Shown: positions 14,417 through 21,097 of the stretch, piece by piece
How the letters are laid out: each line of letters starts with the position of its first letter
How positions within the stretch are numbered: the stretch's first letter is position 1
Source: JBEKCP01 sp050014815
GTDB lineage: Bacteria > Planctomycetota > Planctomycetia > Pirellulales > Thermoguttaceae
Assembly (NCBI GenBank): GCA_050014815.1
Contig: JBEKCP010000024.1
Coordinates: 1 to 23,200, forward strand
Direction: 5' to 3'
Length of the DNA: 23,200 bases
Program-made: the position numbers and the translations under genes
Notes under the pieces: model-generated
What the model saw: the letters and a program-made list of their open reading frames with translations, nothing else
What the model was told of the DNA's origin: nothing
Databases searched by the model: none

Positions 14417-14507
14417 CCACGGATAACGCGGATTCCGCGGATAAGGCGATGCCGGCGCTATCGCCGGCACCTTATCAAGGCATCCGCGTTATCCGTGAAA
14501 TCCGTGG
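14417..14507. repeat. CCACGGATAACGCGGAT palindromic element
   Basis: CCACGGATAACGCGGAT at the left and ATCCGCGTTATCCGTGAAAT then CCGTGG at the right form inverted arms of a 91-base element. The centre (GGTGCCGGCGATAGCGCCGGCATCGCC-type hairpin, CCGGCGCTATCGCCGG) is also self-complementary. It ends 14 bases before the ATG at 14522. Confidence 0.75.
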
Positions 14508-14521
14508 CTTGCTTCCTTCCC

Positions 14522-14652
14522 ATGAAGAACGTCCGCGGCACTTCCGGCTGTCGTGCTTCTCGAAGGCCGCTGCGCTGGCGGCCCTTGCTGGTTCTTGCCG
14601 CGCTCGGTCTCACGGCGACCCTGGCCGCCGGCCCCGCCCCCGTTGGGCGGAA
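14522..14652 (+). pseudogene. Signal-peptide-encoding 5' remnant of a secreted (probably PEP-CTERM) protein
   Basis: The ATG at 14522 opens a basic N-region (RASRRPLRWR), a hydrophobic core (PLLVLAALGLTATLAAG) and a cleavage-type end (AGPAPV), about 43 residues. The frame then meets a TGA at 14678-14680, inside sequence belonging to the oppositely oriented restriction-enzyme fragment. A promoter-like site lies upstream. About 1 kb further on, the same strand encodes a PEP-CTERM tail (15672-15812), so the two ends probably belonged to one gene that was split. That link is inference. No ribosome-binding site is clear. Confidence 0.45.
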
Positions 14653-15670
14653 CTACAGCGCCCTGTGGCTGCCTCCGTGAATCTTCGCGCGGATGGCTTC
14701 CCAGTCTGGCCCCTTGGGCATGACGAAAAGACACGTCCCCTTGCTCAGGTCCGCCCACAGGTCACCCACCGCCCGCTTTTCCTTGGAATCGTCGTTGCTC
14801 CAGAAATGTCCGCCCTTGCTCTCGACGACTAGAAATCGGCCGTCCTGGAGCAGAGCGACAAAATCGGGATAGAATCTGTCGGTCGAGGTCGGTAGCCAGA
14901 ATGATGATTCGGGGTGCCCTGGCACGTTGCGAACCCAATACCTCACTTCGTCAAGCTGGGCAATGAATGCCGCGCAATCGAATTCCTCGCCCTCCCCTTT
15001 GAGCTCGCCCACGAGCGGGAAGAAATGCTTAGCGAACCTGTAAGCCCCCTCGTAGTACCGGTTGGGCGGGTATCGGTCTTCGGCGTAATCAAAGCAGACC
15101 TCCGGGCCAACCTCAATGGTCGCGGCGTCGGCGGAGAACAGGACCCGTTGAAAGGCTTGCACGGCCATCGCGCGTCGGTGCTGGTCGATCTTGTCGGCAA
15201 TCGCAGTGCGCAAGCGGAACTTCTGGCCGGCAAGCTGCTCGACCGCCAGCCCGCGTGATTCGACCAGGCCCGTCAACACCCGATGAATGAACAAGGTCGA
15301 TTCCGTCCGGGTAATGTCCGGGTGGGAAATCTGCCGGTCCAGCCAGTTGGTCAAGCCGGCCACGTCCCAACCGGGCTCGATGCCCAGTAATCGCAGTTGC
15401 CGGTGAATCTGGTCTACAAAGTGAACCTCGATCCTTCCCTCGTCGGATACGTCGATGTCGCCTGTTGCTCCCCCGATGTACTCGGATGGAAACTCCGTCT
15501 CCGACAAGGCGGCCTGACACTCCGAAAGCCGCCAAGCAGCGTCGAGAAAATGGCCTTCCTCGAATAGTTCAAGCTGGCCGTCCACCCGGATTGCCAGCAT
15601 GGGCACCCGGAACGGGCCGCGTGCGGCCGGCGTAGTATCCGTTGCGACGGCCCGGCCGTGCGACAAGTGG
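14653..15670 (-). pseudogene. 3' fragment of a type III restriction (Res) / DEAD-DEAH helicase-nuclease gene
   Basis: The minus strand encodes about 330 residues with no proper start. The opening VPMLAIRVDGQLELFEEGHF (near 15600) matches the segment after the helicase domains in type III Res subunits. The fragment ends with the nuclease domain FYPDFVALLQDGRFLVVESK (about 14815-14875), whose PD...ExK pattern is complete, followed by the conserved DDSKEKRAVGDLWADLSKG. The two helicase domains with Walker A and DEAH boxes are absent, and no Mod methyltransferase gene is in the window. Upstream of about 15670 the open frame is antisense to the PEP-CTERM tail and hairpin repeats. It is therefore a remnant of a restriction system, apparently placed inside a PEP-CTERM gene. 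Confidence 0.75.
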
Positions 15671-15671
15671 T

Positions 15672-15812
15672 AACCGGCCCCCGGGCGGGGCGAATTCGGC
15701 CGAACGGGTCCCCGTTGGGCGTCCGCATCAATCCGGTGCCGGAGCCGGGCGCGACGGCGCTGTTGGCCGGCGGCCTGGCCTGCGGCGCGGCGATGTGGCT
15801 CAGACGCACTGT
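15672..15812 (+). pseudogene. PEP-CTERM sorting-signal 3' remnant
   Basis: The plus strand encodes INPVPEPGATALLAGGLACG followed by AAMWLRR: a VPEP motif, a hydrophobic helix and a basic end, the exosortase-processed C-terminal signal. The normal stop is missing because a hairpin repeat begins directly after LRRT. As a result the frame stays open through 290 bases of repeats and into lutA. The body of the protein is absent and its place is taken by the restriction-enzyme fragment. The 5' counterpart is probably the signal-peptide remnant at 14522. Confidence 0.65.
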
Positions 15813-16102
15813 AGGTCCCGCTTGCCGTAGGTCCCGCTTGCCGAGCGGGAGCCCGTTCTCGCAAGCTTGCCGAGCGACCCCGTTTCGCAAGCTAGCGGGG
15901 CGCCATCCCGCAAAGTCCCGCTCGGCAAGCGGGACCTACTGTCTGCCGCGGGACCCCGTTCTCGCAAAGTCCCGCTCGGCAAGCGGGACCTACTGTCTGC
16001 CGCGGGAGCCCGTTTTCGCAAAGTCCCGCTCGGCAAGCGGGACCTACTGTCTGCCGGACGACCCCATCCCGCAAAGTCCCGCTCGGCAAGCGGGACCTAC
16101 GG
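15811..16102. repeat. TCCCGCTTGCCGAGCGGGA hairpin array with four 54-base tandem units
   Basis: One and a half left-type arms (15811-15850) face four right-type arms beginning at 15916, 15970, 16024 and 16077, so the spacing is 54, 54 and 53 bases. Each contains TCCCGCTCGGCAAGCGGGA then CCTAC. The units differ only in the linker (GGACCCCGTTCTCGC, GGAGCCCGTTTTCGC and so on). Since 54 is a multiple of three, the array leaves a frame open across it (an 18-residue repeat). It lies directly upstream of the lutA promoter. Confidence 0.9.
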
Positions 16103-16141
16103 GTTCCCCCCGTTCTGAGCATCAACTCCGGCCCCGTTGCC

Positions 16142-16170
16142 TCGACTTTCACTGCCGGGGATGGTATAAA
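16142..16170 (+). promoter_or_regulatory. Putative lutABC promoter, implying a leaderless transcript
   Basis: TCGACT (16142-16147), a 17-base spacer and TATAAA (16165-16170). Only six bases separate the -10 box from the lutA ATG at 16177, so transcription would begin at or next to the start codon. Confidence 0.4.
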
Positions 16171-16176
16171 GCAGCT

Positions 16177-17001
16177 ATGAGCGAGCTACAAGCCTCCGTA
16201 CAGCCCGCGGGTATTCATCCGCGGCCGCCGATGCCGGCGCCCCGCGCGGACGACCCGCCCTATCGCAAGGGCGAGCCGGTGGCGATGTTCATTCCCTGCT
16301 ATATCGACCAGTTCTACCCGGCGATCGGCCGGTCGATGGTCGAACTCCTGGCGCGGCAGGGCGTGCCGGTCGTCTTCCCGCCGGAGCAGACCTGCTGCGG
16401 CCAGCCGGCCTTCAACTCCGGCTACTGGGACGAGGCCCGCCGGGTAATCCACCACTTCTGCCGGGTGTTCGCCGACCACCGGTGGATCGTCTGCCCGTCG
16501 GCCTCGTGTACGGCCATGTGCCGGGTGTTCTTCGGGCACGTGGATCCCAGCCCGGAGGTCGTGGGCGTCGGGCGGCGGGTCTTCGAGCTGGCCGAGTTCC
16601 TGGTCGACATCCTGGGCGTGACCGACACGGGGGCCGCCTTTCCGCACAAAGTCGCCCTGCACGTCGGCTGCCACGGGCGGCGGGAGCTGGGGGCGGCGGG
16701 GCAGCCGCTGCGGCTCCTCGAGAGCGTCCGCGGCATGACGTACTGCGAGATCCCGAACGTCGAGGAGTGCTGCGGGTTCGGCGGGACGTTCAGCGTGAAG
16801 ATGCCAGGCACCTCGCTGGCCATGGGCGCGACGAAGAAAGAAAATATCGTCGCCAGCGGGGCCGAGGTGGTCGTCTCGGCCGACGTCAGTTGCCTGATGC
16901 ACATCGGCGGCATGCTCCGCCGGGACCCCGCCACACGGCACATCCGCACGATGCACCTCGCGGAGGTCCTCGTTCAGCAGGACGGAAGAATTGCAAATTG
17001 A
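16177..17001 (+). CDS. lutA: Lactate utilization protein LutA (CCG-domain Fe-S oxidoreductase subunit)
   Basis: The 274-residue protein contains two CCG-type cysteine modules. The first runs MFIPCYIDQFYP (37-48) to CCGQPAFNSG (73-82) and CPSASCTAMC (106-115). The second runs HVGCHGRREL (162-171), EECCGFGGTFSVK (196-208) and DVSCLMHI (236-243). This is the LutA/GlpC-like subunit that passes electrons from L-lactate oxidation, acting with LutB and LutC at the membrane. The ATG at 16177 gives about 35 residues before the family N-terminus; a GTG just before MFIPCYID is the alternative. The frame also extends upstream through hairpin repeats, which is not meaningful. The last residues GRIAN and the stop belong to the heptamer tract, so the native C-terminus has been replaced. 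First gene of the lutABC operon. Confidence 0.92.
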   Translation: MSELQASVQPAGIHPRPPMPAPRADDPPYRKGEPVAMFIPCYIDQFYPAIGRSMVELLARQGVPVVFPPEQTCCGQPAFNSGYWDEARRVIHHFCRVFADHRWIVCPSASCTAMCRVFFGHVDPSPEVVGVGRRVFELAEFLVDILGVTDTGAAFPHKVALHVGCHGRRELGAAGQPLRLLESVRGMTYCEIPNVEECCGFGGTFSVKMPGTSLAMGATKKENIVASGAEVVVSADVSCLMHIGGMLRRDPATRHIRTMHLAEVLVQQDGRIAN

Positions 17002-17075
17002 GAATTGCAAACTGGCAACTGACAACTGGCAACTGACAACTGGCAACTGACAACTGACAACTGACAACTCAGACA
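16988..17075 (+). repeat. Heptamer tandem tract 3 (AATTGCA)n then (AACTGRC)n, lutA-lutB spacer
   Basis: Two to three AATTGCA units with an AATTGAG variant are followed by alternating AACTGGC and AACTGAC units, ending directly before the lutB ATG. The tract supplies the lutA stop (ATTGCAAATTGA). No ribosome-binding site is visible for lutB within it. Confidence 0.92.
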
Positions 17076-18551
17076 ATGTCCACCGAATCGAGTCATCTTT
17101 CCGGCGCACCATTCCTGAAGGAAAGGACGAAGGGTCTCTACGAGCCGTCGCCCGAATTCGCCTCGCTGGGCCGGGCGACCGAGTACTCCAGCAAGCACAA
17201 CCGCGGGATCACCGGCGCGATCGCCTCGTTCGAGGATTGGCGCGAGGCGGCCCACCAGATCAAGCAGTACGCGGTGGCCAACCTCGACAAGCTGCTGGTG
17301 GAGTTCGAGCGGAACATCACGGCCAGGGGCGCCGAGGTGCTTTGGGCCCAGAACGCCGAGGAGGCCAACCGTCACGTGCTCGATATCGCCCGCCGGCACA
17401 ACGTCCGCTCGGCGGTCAAGTCGAAGTCGATGGTGACGGAGGAGATGGAGCTGAACCACGTGCTGGGGGAGGAGGGGATCCGGGCGGTCGAGACGGACCT
17501 GGGCGAGTACATCGTGCAGTTGGCCGGCCAGCGGCCCATCCACATCGTTACGCCCGCCCTGCACATGTCGGCCGCCGACGTGGGCCGGCTGTTCGCCGAG
17601 AAGCTCGGCGAGCCGTTCAGCGCGGAGCACCAAAGCCTGACGGCCATCGCCCGGCGGCACCTCCGCCAGGAGTTCCTCGAGGCCGGGCTGGGCATTTCGG
17701 GCGCGAACTTCGCCGTGGCCGACACGGGGACCCTGGTGATCGTCGAGAACGAGGGCAACGCGGGGCTCTCGACCGCCACGCCGCCGGTCCACGTGGCCCT
17801 GGTGGGCATTGAAAAAGTCCTGCCGCGGATCGCCGACCTGCCCGTCTTCCTCAACCTGCTGGGCCGCAGCGGCACCGGCCAGAAGCTCACCACCTATACG
17901 CACCTGATCCATGGGCCCGTCGCCGGGCGAAAGCTCTACGTCATTTTCCTCGACAACGGGCGGACCAACGTGCTCCGCGATCCGGCGGGCCGGCAATCGC
18001 TGTTCTGCATCCGGTGCGGGGCGTGCCTGAACGTCTGCCCCGTCTACCGCCGCGTCGGCGGCTGGGCCTACGGCTGGGTGTATCCCGGTCCGATCGGCTC
18101 CGTCTTGACGCCGCACCTGATCGGACTGGAGAAGGCCGGCACGCTGCCGTTCGCCTCGTCGCTGTGCGGGGCGTGCGGCGAGGTCTGCCCCGTGAAGATC
18201 GATCTCCCGCACCAACTGGTCCACCTGCGGTACCGGGCGGTGACCGAGCCCTCGCCGATGAACTCGCCCCTGGAGCGGCTCACCTGGAAACTCTGGGCAT
18301 GGGCCATGAGCGGTCCGCGGCGGTACGGCCTGACGATGTGGGCGGTCCGCTGGGGCGTCCGCCTGACCCGATTTCTCCCCTGGCATCCCGGCAAGCTGGG
18401 GGCCTGGACCCGCGGCCGCGAGCTGCCCGAGGTCCCGGCCCGCTCCTTCCGAAGCTGGTGGCGGAGAGAGGGGTCAGGGGACAGGGGGCAAAGCCCCCGG
18501 ACTGCGTCCGGGGGGCCGGGGGTGAGGGCCAATGAGGAGATTGCAAATTGA
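17076..18551 (+). CDS. lutB: Lactate utilization iron-sulfur protein LutB
   Basis: The 491-residue protein has the LUD domain (about 65-300): QNAEEANRHVLDIARRHNV, KSKSMVTEEMELNHVLGEEG, VETDLGEYIVQLAGQRPIHI and GISGANFAVADTGTLVIVEN. Then come two [4Fe-4S]-binding cysteine sets, CIRCGACLNVCP (311-322) and CGACGEVCP (364-372). The C-terminal helical region includes MNSPLERLTWKLWAWAMSGP. LutB is the cluster-bearing core of the LutABC L-lactate oxidising complex. The family-like sequence ends near RSFRSWWRREG (457-466). The last 25 residues, including QSPRTASGGPG, are the translated hairpin copy 2 and heptamer tract 4, and the stop ATTGCAAATTGA is the same repeat string that ends lutA. The start is the only ATG compatible with the family N-terminus. 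Confidence 0.94.
   Translation: MSTESSHLSGAPFLKERTKGLYEPSPEFASLGRATEYSSKHNRGITGAIASFEDWREAAHQIKQYAVANLDKLLVEFERNITARGAEVLWAQNAEEANRHVLDIARRHNVRSAVKSKSMVTEEMELNHVLGEEGIRAVETDLGEYIVQLAGQRPIHIVTPALHMSAADVGRLFAEKLGEPFSAEHQSLTAIARRHLRQEFLEAGLGISGANFAVADTGTLVIVENEGNAGLSTATPPVHVALVGIEKVLPRIADLPVFLNLLGRSGTGQKLTTYTHLIHGPVAGRKLYVIFLDNGRTNVLRDPAGRQSLFCIRCGACLNVCPVYRRVGGWAYGWVYPGPIGSVLTPHLIGLEKAGTLPFASSLCGACGEVCPVKIDLPHQLVHLRYRAVTEPSPMNSPLERLTWKLWAWAMSGPRRYGLTMWAVRWGVRLTRFLPWHPGKLGAWTRGRELPEVPARSFRSWWRREGSGDRGQSPRTASGGPGVRANEEIAN
18493..18514. repeat. GCCCCCGGACTGCGTCCGGGGG hairpin, copy 2, in the 3' end of lutB
   Basis: Identical in 22 bases to the hairpin at 9824-9845, with the same AAA flank. Here it lies inside the lutB reading frame and extends the protein. 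Confidence 0.8.
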
Positions 18552-18609
18552 GAATTGCAAATTGCAAATTGCAAATTGCAAATTGACCACTGACCACTGA
18601 CAACTGACC
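18539..18609 (+). repeat. Heptamer tandem tract 4 (AATTGCA)n then (ACTGACC/ACTGACA)n, lutB-lutC spacer
   Basis: About five AATTGCA-type units, then about four ACTGACC or ACTGACA units ending directly before the lutC ATG. It supplies the lutB stop. The order of the two blocks is the same as in the lutA-lutB spacer. Confidence 0.92.
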
Positions 18610-19260
18610 ATGACCAGCCGTGACGCCATCCTCCAGCGAATTCGCAGCGGCCTGGGCGCCGGCCAAAGCCCCGCGGCCCCGCCCGTGCCCGACGTGTGGC
18701 CGCACGTGACCTCCGACCCGGCGGAGCTGGCGAAGCGTTTTGCCGACGAGCTGTCGGCGGTCCACGGCGAGACGATCCGCGCGGCGACGATGGACGAGGC
18801 CCGCCGGCGGCTTGCCGAATTGCTCGATGCCGAGGGCTGGACGCCCTTGGGGGCCGTCGATCGCCCCTTGGCGCGCGAAATGACGGCCGAACTGGCCCCC
18901 GAACGGGTCGCCTGGGCCCAGGCGGATTGGCAGCCGGCCCGCCTGGCCGACCTCCCGGCCGGCCTCGTCTCGGCCGAGTGGCTCCTGGCGGATACGGGCA
19001 CGTGTGTAATCGCCTGCGCGACCGTCCAGGAGCGGCTGATGTGCTACCTGCCGCCGGCCTGCATCGTCGTTGCCCGCGTGAACCAGTTGGCGGAGCACTT
19101 GCCGGCCGCCTGGGGCGATCTCTCGCGGCGATGCGCCCAGCAGGAGTTGACCGGCGAGTTCCTCATGGTCACCGGTCCGAGCCGCACGGCCGACATCGAG
19201 AAGATCCTGATCCTCGGCGTCCACGGCCCGAAGCGGCTCATCGTGCTGCTGGTCGGGTGA
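18610..19260 (+). CDS. lutC: Lactate utilization protein LutC (LUD domain)
   Basis: The 216-residue protein starts MTSRDAILQRIRSGLG, the usual LutC N-terminus, followed by a proline-rich linker. The LUD domain covers about 45-215: ADLPAGLVSAEWLLADTGTC (120-139), PPACIVVARVNQLAEHLP, TGPSRTADIEKILILGVHGP and a closing LIVLLVG. GPSRTADIE is the signature loop. LutC completes the LutABC complex for L-lactate oxidation, and the domain lacks cysteine clusters. It follows lutB after a heptamer spacer with no visible ribosome-binding site, so expression may depend on coupling or on an A/T-rich unstructured leader. Length is normal. Confidence 0.93.
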   Translation: MTSRDAILQRIRSGLGAGQSPAAPPVPDVWPHVTSDPAELAKRFADELSAVHGETIRAATMDEARRRLAELLDAEGWTPLGAVDRPLAREMTAELAPERVAWAQADWQPARLADLPAGLVSAEWLLADTGTCVIACATVQERLMCYLPPACIVVARVNQLAEHLPAAWGDLSRRCAQQELTGEFLMVTGPSRTADIEKILILGVHGPKRLIVLLVG

Positions 19261-19293
19261 AGCGGCTGTCCGCGTCATTACAGGATCGGGTTT

Positions 19294-19497
19294 ATGAGCA
19301 CGAAAGATAAGACCAAGAAGAACGTCTCCGAACAGCAGATTGACGAGATCGTAGCAGCGCAGGCAAACGATGATGCAGCCTGGGGAAAGCCGGTTCGCGT
19401 TCGCAGAACAAAACCCTCGGTCCGCCCGACAGGCGGCAATCGAAAAAGGAACAATCATGGCAGACCGCGAGGCACTGCTCAAGCGGATTTCAATTGA
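19294..19497 (+). CDS. Small antitoxin-like protein, probably C-terminally replaced
   Basis: The ATG at 19294 follows AGGATCGGGTTT and opens 67 codons. The first 40 or so residues (KKNVSEQQIDEIVAAQANDD then AAWGKPVRVRRTKPS) resemble the N-terminal half of small CopG-like antitoxins that carry D-AWxxPVxVRR. The expected DNA-binding ribbon-helix part does not follow. The remaining residues are basic and run into the start of the DUF433 gene, overlapping it by 41 bases. This suggests an antitoxin fragment, or a short protein extended by chance. The family resemblance is from memory of the motif only. Confidence 0.4.
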   Translation: MSTKDKTKKNVSEQQIDEIVAAQANDDAAWGKPVRVRRTKPSVRPTGGNRKRNNHGRPRGTAQADFN

Positions 19498-19705
19498 CCC
19501 GAACGTCTGTTTCGGGAAGCCCTGTGTTCGGGGTACCCGGATCTGGGTTTCGCTAATTGTCGACAACCTGGCCGAAGGGGTTCCCGAGACGGAACTCCTC
19601 GAGGCGTATCCTCAGTTGCAGCCGGAAGACATTCGCGCCGCGCTGGCGTTCGCCGCGGAAATGACGCGAGAGCGGATCATCCCACTCCCGAAAGATAAGC
19701 CATGA
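19457..19705 (+). CDS. DUF433 (VapB45-type) small protein, probable antitoxin
   Basis: The 82-residue protein starts at ATG 19457 after AAAAAGGA. Its sequence is the DUF433 pattern: RISIDPNVCFGKPCVRGTRI (10-29), VSLIVDNLAEGVPETELLEA and YPQLQPEDIRAALAFA, a predicted winged-helix fold. DUF433 proteins are usually followed by a DUF5615 PIN-like toxin. Here the stop instead overlaps the start of the Gfo/Idh/MocA gene by 4 bases (ATGA), so it stands without its common partner. The likely role is DNA-binding regulation, either as an orphan antitoxin or of the downstream gene. Confidence 0.8.
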   Translation: MADREALLKRISIDPNVCFGKPCVRGTRIWVSLIVDNLAEGVPETELLEAYPQLQPEDIRAALAFAAEMTRERIIPLPKDKP

Positions 19706-21078
19706 ATACTCGCCAAGAGGAGCGGGCCGTGAACAGCCGCCAGAAGGAGCCCGCGGCGCCAAAGCTTTCCCGGCGGGCGTGGCTGAAGGATTCCGCCGCC
19801 CTGGCCGCCGCCGGCTCGCTGCTGGCCGGGCTCGACGCGGCGCGATCGGCCCATGCGTCGGGGAGCGACCTGATCAAGATCGGCTTCGTCGGCTGCGGCA
19901 ATCGCGGCACGGGCGCCTGCCGCGAAGCGCTCAGCACGGCCGGCCCGGTGAAGCTCGTGGCCATGGGCGACCTCTTCGCCGACCGCCTGGAGTTCAGCCT
20001 GAAGAACCTGCTGAAGCGCGACGAGTTGCGGGGGCGGATCGACGTGCCCGCCGCAAGGCAGTTCGTCGGCTTCGATGCCTGCGAGAAGGTGATCGGCTCG
20101 GGCGTAGACCTGGTCCTTCTGACCACGCCGCCGCATTTTCGGCCCATGCACTACGCGGCCGCGGTCAAGGCGGGCAAACACGTCTTCATGGAAAAGCCGT
20201 GCTGCGTGGACGCCCCGGGCTACCGCCTGCTCGTGGCCGCCAATGAGGCGGCCCGCAAGAAACGACTCTCCGTGGTCGCGGGCTTGCAGCGCCGCCACCA
20301 GCGGAACTACCTTGACGGGATCGAGAAGATTCGCGCGGGCGCGGTGGGCCGGATCATGTACTTCCGCACGTATTTCAACATGTCCGGCGGCCGCGAGGGC
20401 GCGCCGAAGCCGGCGTCGGTCGGCGAGATGGAATACCAGATCCGCCACTGGAACCTGTTCTGCTGGTTGTGCGGCGATCACCTGGTGGAACAGGCGTGCC
20501 ATGAAATTGACGTGGTCAACTGGATCATGGAGGATCATCCGCCGATCCGGGCCCAGGGGATGGGCGGGCGCCAGGTGCGCGTTGGCCCCGGCACCGGCGA
20601 CATCTTCGACCACCATGCGATCGAATTCGAGTACGCGGGCGGCGTGCGGCATTTCTGCCAGGCCCGCCAGCAGGCCGGCACCTGGCTGCACGTTTCCGAC
20701 AACGTACACGGCACGAAGGACTCGCTGGCCATCGGCAGCGGCGCCTGGGGGATGGGCACGTTCACGCCGCGCGAACTCCGCAACAGAGACTACCGCGGGG
20801 ACAACCCGTACCAGCGGGAGCACGACGATTTGTTCGCCAGCGTGCGGGGCAGCGGCCCCTACCGGTTCGAAGGAGACTATGCCGCTACGAGCAGCATGAC
20901 TGCCGTACTGGGCCGGATGGCCACCTACTCCGGCCAGATGATCACCTGGGACGAGGCGGTGGAGTCGAAGATCGTTCTGGCCCCGGAGCGCTACGCCTTG
21001 GACGCCGCCCCGCCGGCGATACCCAATGCCGAGGGATTGTACCCGGTGGCCATGCCCGGCATAACCAAAGCCTTCTAA
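19702..21078 (+). CDS. Tat-exported Gfo/Idh/MocA-family oxidoreductase
   Basis: The 458-residue protein begins with a twin-arginine signal (LSRRAWLKDSAALAAAGSLL, residues 22-41). The NAD(P)-binding Rossmann motif IGFVGCGNRG is at 60-69. EKP of VFMEKPCCVDAPGY (161-174) is the family's catalytic/cofactor lysine motif. GDHLVEQACHEIDVVNWIM (258-276) provides the conserved His and Asp pair of the C-terminal domain, and DIFDHHAIEFEYAGG is the typical central strand. This class oxidises or epimerises sugars, in planctomycetes often in the periplasm with a tightly held NAD(P). The substrate cannot be inferred. The start overlaps the DUF433 stop by 4 bases, so the two may be translationally coupled; a GTG at 19729 is an alternative. 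Intact. Confidence 0.92.
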   Translation: MNTRQEERAVNSRQKEPAAPKLSRRAWLKDSAALAAAGSLLAGLDAARSAHASGSDLIKIGFVGCGNRGTGACREALSTAGPVKLVAMGDLFADRLEFSLKNLLKRDELRGRIDVPAARQFVGFDACEKVIGSGVDLVLLTTPPHFRPMHYAAAVKAGKHVFMEKPCCVDAPGYRLLVAANEAARKKRLSVVAGLQRRHQRNYLDGIEKIRAGAVGRIMYFRTYFNMSGGREGAPKPASVGEMEYQIRHWNLFCWLCGDHLVEQACHEIDVVNWIMEDHPPIRAQGMGGRQVRVGPGTGDIFDHHAIEFEYAGGVRHFCQARQQAGTWLHVSDNVHGTKDSLAIGSGAWGMGTFTPRELRNRDYRGDNPYQREHDDLFASVRGSGPYRFEGDYAATSSMTAVLGRMATYSGQMITWDEAVESKIVLAPERYALDAAPPAIPNAEGLYPVAMPGITKAF

Positions 21079-21097
21079 CACTACTGCGCAAGATTGG

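Noticed and set aside
15916..16102. CRISPR-like array
   Set aside because: The 54-base units have near-identical linkers instead of unique spacers, the repeat is part of a wider inverted element, and no cas genes are present.
15658..17001. A single 447-residue protein joining the PEP-CTERM tail, hairpin array and LutA
   Set aside because: The frame is open only because the array unit is a multiple of three. LutA has its own promoter and start at 16177, and a PEP-CTERM helix before a cytoplasmic Fe-S protein makes no sense.
16974..18386. 470-residue minus-strand open frame opposite lutB
   Set aside because: LutB on the plus strand has complete LUD and Fe-S motifs. The antisense frame has none, and its end is translated heptamer repeat.
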